Shown one piece after another: positions 1 to 6,446 of a stretch of DNA of 12,261 nt; the stretch's first letter is position 1, and each line of letters starts with the position of its first letter. The notes beneath the pieces were generated by a model. That model did no database searches and was not told the DNA's origin. It saw only the letters and a list, made by a program, of their open reading frames with translations. The stretch covers positions 1-12,261 of the forward strand of contig CAAEOU010000102.1 in NCBI GenBank assembly GCA_900757695.1. Direction: 5' to 3'. The position numbers were made by a program, and so were the translations under genes. This stretch comes from an uncultured Oscillospiraceae bacterium (GTDB lineage: Bacteria; Bacillota_A; Clostridia; Oscillospirales; Oscillospiraceae).

Positions 1-778
1 TGTCCACTTTCCATGTATCCATCAACATATACCCCTTTTCGTCAAAATAGTACCAGTCGCCGCCGAGCTTCGCCCAGCGGTCTTTGTAATAAGATGCGGC
101 CGTATCCGCATACCACCACCCAAGGCTGTCCCTGTGCCAGCCGAGGGTGTATTTTTTTGCGGGCTTTTCCGGCTCCAGCAGGGCGGTATTTTGAAGCAGG
201 TTGGCGTCAAAGCGCCCCCCAAGGCCCGGAATGGTGTAGGAGCTGGAAAACTGCCACAGGTCATAGTCCGTCACCGTGGGCGCCCCAGCATACTGGGCAT
301 ACCAGATGGCAAGGCCGGAAAATCGGTCTTTTTCCACATAGTTCCGGTAGTAGTCCAGATTGTAGTACACCCCGGGGGTGTAGCCCGCCGCCTTTATGAC
401 CTTGCAGAAGGCCATGGTATGGGAGAGGAAGGCGGATTTCCCCAGGGTGACCCCCTGCTTTTTGGCATAATTCACGGTATCGTACTCAAAATCGAAGAAA
501 ACGGGGAGAAATATTTCTCCCCGAAAAGGCTCCAAAATGGAGCGTACAAATTCTCCCTCTTTTTCGGCTCCCTGGGTGCTCAGGGCGTAGGAGAAGTGGT
601 AGATGCCCACGGGGATGCCCTGCTCCATGGCCCCCCGGATGTTCCGGGCAAACTGATCGTCCACATGGCTGACCCCATAGCCCGACCGGATGACGGCAAA
701 TTCCACCCCGGCGGCCTTGATCTTCCCCCAGTCCAGCACCCCGTTGTGCTCGGATACGTCAATGCCCAAAATGCTCAT
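1..778 (-). CDS. Phage endolysin, GH25 lysozyme with cell-wall-binding repeat (3' end outside window)
   Basis: Predicted N-acetylmuramidase that cuts the peptidoglycan glycan backbone at the end of infection after the holin opens the membrane. The 259 visible residues begin MSILGIDVSEHNG, the typical GH25 opening with Asp7; the DFE motif at residues 96-98 (FFDFEYD) holds the catalytic Asp/Glu pair, and FDAN near 190-193 matches the last conserved GH25 strand. From about residue 213 an aromatic-rich segment (GWHRDSLGWWYAD, then GGDWYYFDEKGYM) looks like a choline-binding/cell-wall-binding repeat, so the enzyme is modular. More repeats may follow, but the gene leaves the window at position 1. 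The start at 778 has a good GGAGG (786-790) and overlaps the holin stop as ATGA. No signal peptide is visible, which fits holin-dependent release. The catalytic family is secure; the ligand of the repeats is not known from sequence. Confidence 0.93.
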   Translation of the reverse strand, partial: MSILGIDVSEHNGVLDWGKIKAAGVEFAVIRSGYGVSHVDDQFARNIRGAMEQGIPVGIYHFSYALSTQGAEKEGEFVRSILEPFRGEIFLPVFFDFEYDTVNYAKKQGVTLGKSAFLSHTMAFCKVIKAAGYTPGVYYNLDYYRNYVEKDRFSGLAIWYAQYAGAPTVTDYDLWQFSSSYTIPGLGGRFDANLLQNTALLEPEKPAKKYTLGWHRDSLGWWYADTAASYYKDRWAKLGGDWYYFDEKGYMLMDTWKVD

Positions 779-999
779 GGTATTTCCTCCTTTTCCGGCT
801 GCTCCGTAATCTCCGGCAGGCCCCCGAGACTGGTGAGCAGGCTCACCACCCCCGCCAGCGCCGCCGTGCCCAGAACCGTTTTCCAATCCACTGCCCCAAT
901 GGTGGCCGCCGCCGGAACCATGGCCACGGCGGTCTGGGCCATGGTGCGGATGGCACGAATGCCCGCCGCCTTCCACCACAGCTTATGTGTAAGTGCCAT
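775..999 (-). CDS. Phage holin, r1t type
   Basis: Small membrane protein of 74 aa expected to form the lesion through which the downstream muramidase reaches the wall. It begins MALTHKLWWKAAGIRAIRTM, a basic/aromatic amphipathic opening typical of r1t-like holins. A hydrophobic segment follows at about residues 20-37, then the family-like stretch VDWKTVLGTAALAGVVSLL (38-56) and an acidic/proline-rich tail (EITEQPEKEEIP). The start at 999 follows a strong GGAGGGGG (1006-1013). The gene overlaps the upstream membrane protein by 17 nt and the endolysin by 4 nt (ATGA), as expected for a co-translated lysis cassette. Assignment rests on length, the W-K-x-L motif, two hydrophobic segments and position. 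Confidence 0.85.
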   Translation of the reverse strand: MALTHKLWWKAAGIRAIRTMAQTAVAMVPAAATIGAVDWKTVLGTAALAGVVSLLTSLGGLPEITEQPEKEEIP

Positions 1000-1213
1000 A
1001 TTTGTCCCCCTCCAATCGGTTCATTCTGTGAGACATGCCCTTCAGCTGCTCCTCTACCACGGGCATTTTCCGGGCCGCTGCGGCCAGCTCCCGAACCTCC
1101 CGGGTCAGGGCCTCCAGCTTGGCCTCGGTGACGGCCTGTGCCCGGGAGCCTGCAATGAGAATGCCCAAAAGCGTCACCGCCCCGGTGATCACCGATGCAA
1201 GAATGGTCTCCAT
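983..1213 (-). CDS. Small membrane-anchored coiled-coil protein of the lysis cassette
   Basis: 76 aa. Residues 4-22 form a single hydrophobic segment (ILASVITGAVTLLGILIAG). The rest is charged and helical, with heptad-like spacing (AKLEALTREVRELAAAARK, then EEQLKGMSHRMNRLE), suggesting an N-terminal membrane anchor with a cytoplasmic coiled coil. Similar small proteins sit just upstream of holins in many Firmicutes phages; XhlA has a comparable composition but the reverse order (coiled coil first, membrane segment last). A role as a holin partner or second lysis membrane protein is inferred from position only. The ATG at 1213 overlaps the stop of the 54-aa gene as ATGA, so translation is probably coupled. 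Confidence 0.75.
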   Translation of the reverse strand: METILASVITGAVTLLGILIAGSRAQAVTEAKLEALTREVRELAAAARKMPVVEEQLKGMSHRMNRLEGDKYGTYT

Positions 1214-1377
1214 CAGCCCTTCTCCCCTTCCTGCTTTTTCCTAAGGGCCGCCGCTAAGGCCCGGTACTCGGTCTCGTCCAGCCGGTCGCAGGCATAAAAG
1301 GCGTCCAGCTTCTCCATAAGGCCGGAGGTTCTGCCCTTTTCCAGCAGCAGGCGGCAGAGATGGTATACGTTTGTCAT
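1213..1377 (-). CDS. Small phage protein, 54 aa, possibly XkdX-like
   Basis: Begins MTNVYHLCRLLLEKGRTSGL and ends in a lysine-rich tail (ALRKKQEGEKG). The reading frame is supported by a strong AAAGGAG (1386-1392) placed 8 nt before the ATG and by a 4-nt ATGA overlap with the next gene. The central pattern (EKLDAFYACDRLDETEYRALAAAL) resembles the short XkdX-type proteins between tail-fibre and holin genes: a helix, a turn, then a segment of the type 'it..eY..l'. The resemblance is weak, so XkdX membership is a suggestion, not an assignment. No membrane segment is visible. Confidence 0.72.
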   Translation of the reverse strand: MTNVYHLCRLLLEKGRTSGLMEKLDAFYACDRLDETEYRALAAALRKKQEGEKG

Positions 1378-1408
1378 AAAATGATCTCCTTTCCATTGTG
1401 CCGGGGAT

Positions 1409-1429
1409 GGGCCGGGTCAGTCCCGGCCC
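1409..1429. other. Perfect 8-bp GC hairpin over the end of the 61-aa gene
   Basis: GGGCCGGG (1409-1416) and CCCGGCCC (1422-1429) are perfect inverted arms around a 5-nt loop. On the coding (minus) strand the loop holds the TGA stop of the 61-aa gene. No T-tract follows on either strand, so it is not a classical intrinsic terminator. It lies in the only non-coding break (1378-1416) between the small tail genes and the lysis genes. An RNA processing or attenuation role is possible but unproven. Confidence 0.45.
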
Positions 1430-1602
1430 TCCTCCTCATCGTTTTCGATCTCCACCTGACCCCAGCTCTCCTCCATGGCAAGGGTCAGGTTGGTTTTGGT
1501 ATAGGGCCGCAGGGTCACCGGCCCGGCCTGCACCAGAAACACCGGCCGCTCCGGGGTGCCCCCATTCACCGCCTGCCGGGGGCGGTAGACCAGATAGCGC
1601 AT
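1417..1602 (-). CDS. Hypothetical small phage protein, 61 aa
   Basis: I do not recognise the family. The protein starts MRYLVYRPRQAVNGG, is rich in beta-type and proline residues in its first half, and ends in a very acidic tail (EIENDEEEGRD). The start is supported by GGGGAGGG (1609-1616), which overlaps the stop codon of the preceding gene. Its position between the receptor-binding protein and the holin suggests a small tail-tip accessory or morphogenesis factor; that is inference from synteny. The hairpin at 1409-1429 spans its stop codon. Confidence 0.65.
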   Translation of the reverse strand: MRYLVYRPRQAVNGGTPERPVFLVQAGPVTLRPYTKTNLTLAMEESWGQVEIENDEEEGRD

Positions 1603-1615
1603 TTGGTTCCCTCCC

Positions 1616-1876
1616 CTATGCGTTCAATTCCAGCATGCACAGCCGGTATTCGTGGTCGGCAGTCAATTCCAGCAGGGTATCCTCTGTACTGGGTGTCTCC
1701 TGGGCCGCATAGGGGGCAAAGATCATCACGGGCTCATAGTCCTCATCTGCATAGGCAAATTTTGTAATATTGTCGATGGGCTGTGCATCCGGGCGGATGC
1801 GCACAGTCTCCGTGAGGCTGCCCTTTGCGGCATCATACTCGGTGATCTCTTCCATGGATTCATTCAGGATTATCAT
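1616..1876 (-). CDS. Hypothetical small phage tail-region protein, 86 aa
   Basis: No family recognised. The protein is acidic and opens MIILNESMEEITEYDAAKGS, with a segment typical of small beta-rich phage proteins (ETVRIRPDAQPIDNITKFAY). The C-terminal half (LLELTADHEYRLCMLELNA) could form one helix plus a strand. The start is supported by GAGGAGGG, which overlaps the TGA of the BppU-type gene, so the two are likely translationally coupled. It may be a tail-fibre accessory or chaperone, but nothing in the sequence proves this. Confidence 0.68.
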   Translation of the reverse strand: MIILNESMEEITEYDAAKGSLTETVRIRPDAQPIDNITKFAYADEDYEPVMIFAPYAAQETPSTEDTLLELTADHEYRLCMLELNA

Positions 1877-1888
1877 AATCTTCCCTCC

Positions 1889-3310
1889 TCAAACGCCGCA
1901 GGCGTAGATGGAAATATCTGTAGAAATGCTGTCGGTGCTGGTAGCGGTCACAAAGGCCATATAGGCGTTATTCTTCACATCGGAACCACTGGCCGGAGTG
2001 GATGGGATGGCCCAGATGGGCTTATTGTTGGGACTCCGCACCCCCACATACACCGTAGGCTTGCCGGTAAAGCTCACGGGATAGGGATAGGGCACGGTAC
2101 TGGAATAGTAGAGGCTTCCGCTGGCCTGCTTGACCTCATGCTTGATGGTGGTGATCAGCCAGCACTCCTTCTTGCCGTCGCTCCAGATTCGGTATCTCCA
2201 CGCCCCGGAGGTGCCCTCCTGAACGACATAAGATGCCGGGGCCGGGCGCTCATCCCAGTTGTACCATTGACTATTGGTATAGCACCGAGTAGCTACATAG
2301 CCGCTACTGGTGTTAAAACTCACGAAGGTCTGATAGATCACGTTGCCCGTGGGGCTGGTGGTGACGATCAGCATGCCGCTGCCGCCGTTGGGGGTGTTGG
2401 TCACCGTGGTCTTGTTCAGCCAGTACAGCCCAGCGCCTGTGTAGTCATTGATGTTTGCGGACGAACCGGACACCATCTGATCCAGCGGGGAGGCCGGGCT
2501 GATCTCCACCCATTTCTCGCTCCACTTCCCCGTGGCGGCGTAGTAGGTGCGCAGCCACCGGCGGCCCAGCACCGGCTCGTATTCCTCCAGCTCCACGGTG
2601 ATGTGCTGGCTGCCGGTGGGATTGCTGACCGGGTACACCGTCCGCCGGGCCCAGAAGCCCCCGGAGGTCACGGGGCTGTTCGTCAGGGTGGAGGCGTCCT
2701 CGGTCATGATGGTGGCGGGCTGGTTTTGCTCCGCCGTCAGGGTGTTGCCCTCCCCGGTGGCAATGGCAAGGACGTTGGTGGAAACCCCGGTGTCGTAGCG
2801 CCGCCATGCCCCGTAGGGGATCAGCCAGCGCTTGTAGGCGTCCGCCTCGGCGGCGCTGGCGGCGGCGGCATTGGCGCTGGTGGCGGCGTTGGAGGCGGCA
2901 GTCTGGGCGGCGTTTTTCAGCTGCTGGAAGCTGCTGAAAACCGTTTCGGACAGGTCGGGATTCTCCGGCAGCGCCGAAGGCTCCACCACCAGAAGGAAGG
3001 TGGCGGAGCCTAAAATGGTGCCGGATTTGGTGACGGTCAGCTGACAGCGAACGTCTCCGGCCACGGCGGCCATCTGCTCCGTCACCGTAAAGCTGACGGA
3101 AGCCCCGGAGAAGCTGGCGGTGGAGGAAAAGCTCTTGCCGTCGGGCTTGGTGCCCTCCACGGTGACGGCCGACCCGGCGGGCACCGAAAAGGCGCCGGAG
3201 CCGTTCCACAGGGTCATGGTGATGGTGCGGCTGCCCTTGTCAAACTGCCGCACCGGCACCCGCAGGGGATTGCCCCCGGGGATCATGTTCAGGGAATAGG
3301 TTTGGTTCAT
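1889..3310 (-). CDS. BppU-type baseplate upper / receptor-binding protein with tandem knob-like domains
   Basis: 473 aa. Residues 1-110 (MNQTYSLNMIPGGNPLRVPV onward, with KPDGKSF and the strand FLLVVEPSALPENPDLS) match the N-terminal module of BppU-family proteins, which attach to the tail tip. Residues 118-160 are an Ala-rich helical stretch (LKNAAQTAASNAATSANAAA) fit for a trimeric coiled coil. Two consecutive segments resemble pyocin-knob domains: about 176-270, ending GKWSEKWVE, and about 280-354, ending SQWYNWDE, each built as 'N-x-P-x-x-S/G-G ... W-x-x-W'. Residues 365-473 form a separate C-terminal beta domain. The protein would bind the cell surface for adsorption. Start chosen for GGAGGT (3317-3322), 15 nt after the stop of the upstream Tal gene. 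Carbohydrate binding is inferred from the fold class. Confidence 0.82.
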   Translation of the reverse strand: MNQTYSLNMIPGGNPLRVPVRQFDKGSRTITMTLWNGSGAFSVPAGSAVTVEGTKPDGKSFSSTASFSGASVSFTVTEQMAAVAGDVRCQLTVTKSGTILGSATFLLVVEPSALPENPDLSETVFSSFQQLKNAAQTAASNAATSANAAAASAAEADAYKRWLIPYGAWRRYDTGVSTNVLAIATGEGNTLTAEQNQPATIMTEDASTLTNSPVTSGGFWARRTVYPVSNPTGSQHITVELEEYEPVLGRRWLRTYYAATGKWSEKWVEISPASPLDQMVSGSSANINDYTGAGLYWLNKTTVTNTPNGGSGMLIVTTSPTGNVIYQTFVSFNTSSGYVATRCYTNSQWYNWDERPAPASYVVQEGTSGAWRYRIWSDGKKECWLITTIKHEVKQASGSLYYSSTVPYPYPVSFTGKPTVYVGVRSPNNKPIWAIPSTPASGSDVKNNAYMAFVTATSTDSISTDISIYACGV

Positions 3311-3325
3311 TGCTGTACCTCCATA

Positions 3326-5026
3326 TCAGGTAATGTTTGTCCATTCATCGCTCTCGCTGCCTCTCCGGAACAGCCGCCCGGTGATATACACTCCGGCGCC
3401 CTTGTCCCCGGAGGAGGTGATGAGCACGCTTCCGGCCTTGCCCGTGAGCTTCGCCACCCCGGTTTTTGTGACGTAAACGCTGTAGTCCCCGGCCTGAAGC
3501 CGGATGCCGGAGCCTGTGGCAATGGCATAGCAGTCCCCGGTGGCGTTGCCCACACCGATGCCGCTGGTGGTGCCGGATTCCGTGGCGCCGGTCATATAGC
3601 CAAGGTATCCGCTGAGGGTGCCGTCCGGGCTGTCATAGGAGGAAATGGTGCCGGAGGTGGAAAACTCCCCGGTCTCCATGTTCCAGAAGTTCTTCCCCCG
3701 GTCATCGGTGAGCACCCCGGCCTTGATAAGCCCGGCGTTCAGGGTGCCCACGGTGATCCGGTCGGCCACAATGGCCCCGTCCTTGGTGATGGCCAGCGAA
3801 AAGGGGCCGTTATAGCCGGTATCGGAGTGCCCAAGGCCCCCCTCGTTCCAGCGCCAGAGGCTCCGGGCGGTGGCAAGATCCTCGGAATCCGACAGGATGC
3901 AAAGCTCTATGGGCTTGCCGTCCTCGTCCAGCACCGTAATGACCCTTCCCCCCAGACTGCCGGAGATCAGCCGGGTGGCGTTTTCGATGGCGGCGGCTTT
4001 TTCCGCATTGAAGGCGCTGTTGGGGTCCTCCACCTGCTCCCGGAGCTGCCCCACGGAGCCGATGGACGTCTTGGGCACGGCGCCGATGCACAGGGTGTTC
4101 TTCTCCGGGAAATTGGGGTGAAGCTCCTCCTCCACGATCAGGGCGGAAATGATCCTGCCCCCCCAGCTCACCTGTACCTTCTGCCCCAGCATGGCCCGGT
4201 GATCCGGGAACCGGCCGGGATCCTGCCGGTAGAGGTCGTGGATGGAGATCTCCCATGCGGTCTCCGGCACCGCCAGCGAATCCACCATGGCCTGCGCCGC
4301 CGCCATGAGATGCTCGGGGATCTCATAGCGCTCGTCCTTCCAGACCTTGCAGATGACCCGATCCGTGTAAGAAAAGTTTTCCACATAGTTTTTGCCCCCG
4401 TTGACGTCTCCGATGGTCAGGCCGTGGGCCCCCACCGGGTAGAGCCGGGTCACAAGGGCGGTGGATTTCCCCGTGTAGTCGGGGATCTCCCGCAGGTCGG
4501 CCCCCTCGGTGAGCACCGTGTCCGACAGGGGCCCGGACTTGGGATAGGAGACGGTGCAGGTGTTCGTTCGGGTGTCAAAGTCCATGGAACAGCCAAAGCA
4601 GTCCTGCACCTTCAGGGCCATGTCCAGAGGCGTGCCCCCGTACTCCATTTCCATGTTTTTGGTGGTTTTGTCCATGGCCGCATATTCCACCGTCCAGCCC
4701 GCCGGGCAGAGCTTTGTCATCACCGAGGACACCGAGGCCCCCTTCATGGAAAAGCTGGTGACGGCAGTGGCCTCCCAGTCGTCAAGGCACAGCCTTGCTT
4801 CCGCCTCCGCCCCGGCGGCGGTGATCCGAAGGCCCTTGATCCGGTACAATTGGCCGCTGTCCGTGTCCCGGATCAGGGCCTCCTCGGAGAGCTGCTCCGC
4901 CCCCGGATCCCCCGGGGACAGGGAGAAATGGAGGGTGTTGACCCCGGAGTATTTCCGGGTGACGGAATAGTCGTTGTCGGTGGTCTGGAGGGTCAGGGTG
5001 CCCGACCGGGTGGTGAGTTCCAGCAT
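3326..5026 (-). CDS. Phage tail protein, prophage endopeptidase-tail / Tal family
   Basis: 566 aa tail-tip protein. The N-terminal 330 residues have the gp27-like tail-hub layout seen in the prophage endopeptidase-tail family of Gram-positive siphophages (LTTRSGTLTL, then LIRDTDSGQLYRIKG near 51-65, GTPLDMALKVQDCFGCSMDF near 131-150 and LVTRLYPVGA at 191-200). The C-terminal part has the repeated fibre-like pattern of these proteins: GPFSLAITKDGAIVADRITV, then GTLNAGLIKAGVL and NFWNMETGEFSTSG. No catalytic endopeptidase motif is obvious, so structural hub is safer than enzyme. The start at 5026 has AAAGGAG (5033-5039). The gene follows a 685-bp repeat-bearing gap, unlike most genes in the operon. 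Confidence 0.85.
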   Translation of the reverse strand: MLELTTRSGTLTLQTTDNDYSVTRKYSGVNTLHFSLSPGDPGAEQLSEEALIRDTDSGQLYRIKGLRITAAGAEAEARLCLDDWEATAVTSFSMKGASVSSVMTKLCPAGWTVEYAAMDKTTKNMEMEYGGTPLDMALKVQDCFGCSMDFDTRTNTCTVSYPKSGPLSDTVLTEGADLREIPDYTGKSTALVTRLYPVGAHGLTIGDVNGGKNYVENFSYTDRVICKVWKDERYEIPEHLMAAAQAMVDSLAVPETAWEISIHDLYRQDPGRFPDHRAMLGQKVQVSWGGRIISALIVEEELHPNFPEKNTLCIGAVPKTSIGSVGQLREQVEDPNSAFNAEKAAAIENATRLISGSLGGRVITVLDEDGKPIELCILSDSEDLATARSLWRWNEGGLGHSDTGYNGPFSLAITKDGAIVADRITVGTLNAGLIKAGVLTDDRGKNFWNMETGEFSTSGTISSYDSPDGTLSGYLGYMTGATESGTTSGIGVGNATGDCYAIATGSGIRLQAGDYSVYVTKTGVAKLTGKAGSVLITSSGDKGAGVYITGRLFRRGSESDEWTNIT

Positions 5027-5144
5027 GGGATGCTCCTTTCTGAGGTAGGAATTTCAGATTTTCTTAAAAGGGAGCAGTAACGGGCCTGAGCAGAAAATGG
5101 AAGCGGGAGGTAGTCCCGATAGCCCCACTGGCGCGGGAGCGCCC

Positions 5145-5451
5145 AAAGCCGCCCTTGTGCAAAGGGAGGTGGCTCGGCGTCAGCCGAGACGGAGGGATTG
5201 ATGCTTTGCACTAAAATTTCGATTGGCACTTCTCGACTAATCAGCAGCTCATAATCGAAGGCCGCTCCAAAAACAAAGTCTTGGGGAACAATCCCCCACC
5301 CTCGTCGTCACAAGCTTCGTATCCTTTGTTTTCGCCTCAGGGCGAAAAGCGCAGTCGCTCCGCTGCTCCTCCTCTCCCCAGCGAACCCGCTGGCGCTGGG
5401 CTTCGCCGGGGCCCCGAAAGCTGACAGCCCCCTTTACACAAAGGGGCCTTT
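5145..5451. repeat. MITE-like repetitive element with imperfect terminal inverted repeats
   Basis: The left end, AAAGCCGCCCTTGTGCAAAG from 5145, and the reverse complement of the right end, AAAGGCCCCTTTGTGTAAAG from 5451, are related, giving imperfect terminal inverted repeats of about 20-25 bp. Each end is itself a hairpin: CCCTT/AAGGG at 5152-5166 and CCCCTTT/AAAGGGG at 5429-5446. Inside are CTCGGC-GTCA-GCCGAG (5173-5188), TTTTCGCC-TCAG-GGCGAAAA (5329-5348) and the 49-bp repeat at 5367-5415. No transposase is encoded, so it would be non-autonomous. From memory, similar ends recur in intergenic regions of gut Oscillospiraceae; this needs a search. I see no clear target-site duplication. Confidence 0.6.
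5367..5415 (-). repeat. 49-bp hairpin repeat, copy 1 (inverted relative to 12212-12260)
   Basis: Read on the minus strand, this segment matches 12212-12260 on the plus strand at 44 of 49 positions. It begins with the palindrome GGGGCCCC and contains arms CCCCAGCGAA (5376-5385) and TTCGCCGGGG (5402-5411), which pair with one G-T wobble. It lies within the MITE-like element. Confidence 0.75.
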
Positions 5452-5711
5452 GTACCGCCCGTCACCGCTCCCCAAACTACCGGGCCTGACAGGTAACGTA
5501 GACGGAACATCGTATCGTCTCCATCTCCCGCACGTCATTTCGGAAAAAAAGAGGCATTACCGCTCAGTTTGGCAAGTGCATTCGGCGAGAGATTTTCCGC
5601 TGAAAAAAGCCATTTTTCCGCAGGAATACTTTGTGTATTTCAAGGGAAAATGGTGCATTTTCAGTGAAAAAGATCCGGCGAAGGCCGAAGCCACAGCTGT
5701 GCGGTATTGCC
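5452..5711. other. AT-richer right part of gap 1, with an imperfect long hairpin
   Basis: No gene is supported on the coding strand. CCATTTTTCC (5610-5619) and GGGAAAATGG (5644-5653) form imperfect inverted arms with a further short GAATAC/GTATTTC pairing inside, and TTTTCA-G-TGAAAA is a small palindrome just downstream. A frame open from a TTG at 5450 to a stop at 5743 on the plus strand (97 codons) spans it, but it runs antisense into the Dit gene and has no recognisable homology, so it is not annotated as a gene. Confidence 0.4.
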
Positions 5712-6446
5712 TCAAATATACACCGGCTCATACTCCACTGTGATCTCCCCCATCTCCGCCCCGGTCACCGCAACACTGCACTCCCCCGGGGGAAGATACG
5801 GATACTCCCGCCATGTCATAGCTCCCCCGGGCAGTGCCCCGGCGCCATAGCGGCTGCGCTTTTCCACCCCGTCTAAGAGGAGGGTCTTGCCGGTGAGGGC
5901 CGCATCCGGGGCGATCTCCCACCGGAGGATGGTCTTCCCGCCGGCGGAAAGGGCGATCACCGCAGGGCTGGTTCCCTTGGGCCGGAAGCCCGGGATGGAG
6001 ATGGTGCAGTCCGTCCGGGGATAGGTGCCGGGGTTATAGAGCTTCAGGGGGCTTTTCCCGGTGACGGTGCGCCCCTGCCCATGGCGGATGCCCTGTAGGG
6101 TCAGCTCCTGACTGCACAAAACCTCTCCCGTCCAGCTCTCGCTGCCCGCCGCCGTCAGCACGCATCGGTATAAAAACCCGTCTCCCAGGTCGATCTCCGT
6201 CTCCTTTTGCAGCAGGCCCCGAAGTCCCGCCATATTCGATGCGATCTCCCCCCGGCTGCCGCCGTAAAAATCCATGGGCAGCTTCAGGGTCAAAAGCCCC
6301 CAGCCGGTATCCAGCAGAGAAAAGCTGCCGGTGCGTGGCTCCCGGCGAAGGGTGCGGCTGGGGCTGGAGCCGGAGATGGTGTAGTCCGTCCGGAGCTTGG
6401 CCCCGAACGTCCGGATGCTCCGGCCCCCGATGTAGATGCCTTCCAT
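5712..6446 (-). CDS. Distal tail protein (Dit-like)
   Basis: 244 aa. Dit forms the hexameric ring at the tail tip that joins the tail tube to the Tal hub. The N-terminal part (MEGIYIGGRSIRTFGAKLRT and then a segment with DFYGGSRGEIASNMAGLRGL at about 59-78) and the central LYRCVLTAAGS strand are typical of the Sipho_tail/Dit belt domain. The C-terminal half (CTISIPGF, TLLLDGVEKRS, LPPGECSVAVTGAEMGEITV, ending EYEPVYI) has the galectin-like end of this family. The gene starts directly after the tape-measure TAA with no spacer (TAAATG), with a GGAGGG inside the last tape-measure codons. The length is usual for a Dit without a carbohydrate-binding insertion. Confidence 0.85.
   Translation of the reverse strand: MEGIYIGGRSIRTFGAKLRTDYTISGSSPSRTLRREPRTGSFSLLDTGWGLLTLKLPMDFYGGSRGEIASNMAGLRGLLQKETEIDLGDGFLYRCVLTAAGSESWTGEVLCSQELTLQGIRHGQGRTVTGKSPLKLYNPGTYPRTDCTISIPGFRPKGTSPAVIALSAGGKTILRWEIAPDAALTGKTLLLDGVEKRSRYGAGALPGGAMTWREYPYLPPGECSVAVTGAEMGEITVEYEPVYI

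Larger units (their letters stand above)
5027..5711. other. Non-coding gap between the Dit and Tal genes, rich in repeats and hairpins
   Basis: 685 bp without a convincing gene inside an otherwise tightly packed operon. It holds the ribosome-binding site of Tal (5033-5039), a GGCGC/GCGCC hairpin (5130-5143), the MITE-like element (5145-5451) and a 260-bp AT-richer segment (5452-5711). No clear promoter or terminator with a U-tract was seen on the minus strand. Base composition of the right part is visibly lower in GC than the flanking genes, which suggests acquired sequence. Confidence 0.7.

Noticed and set aside
134..1297. Plus-strand open frame across the lysis cassette
   Set aside because: It covers the antisense of endolysin, holin and coiled-coil genes, which have family motifs, good ribosome-binding sites and ATGA overlaps on the minus strand.
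2445..3209. Minus-strand alternative frame of 254 codons within the BppU-type gene
   Set aside because: Arg/Gly/His-rich out-of-frame translation of the same DNA, with no start signal. The 473-aa frame has the family features.
1889..3310. Diversity-generating retroelement target in the receptor-binding gene
   Set aside because: No reverse transcriptase, no template/variable repeat pair and no C-type lectin-like end were visible in the window.
3302..5080. Long plus-strand open frame opposite Tal (592 codons)
   Set aside because: It is antisense to a clear tail protein, Gly/Pro/His-rich and without family motifs. Such frames are expected opposite GC-rich genes with strong third-position bias.
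4993..5229. Minus-strand frame (78 codons) running from the MITE-like element into Tal
   Set aside because: It translates repeat sequence and then an out-of-frame part of Tal, with no ribosome-binding site. Likely spurious.
5027..5711. Degenerate transposase or insertion sequence in gap 1
   Set aside because: No DDE-type or HUH motifs in any frame, and the gap is too short and interrupted. A non-autonomous repeat explains the structure better.
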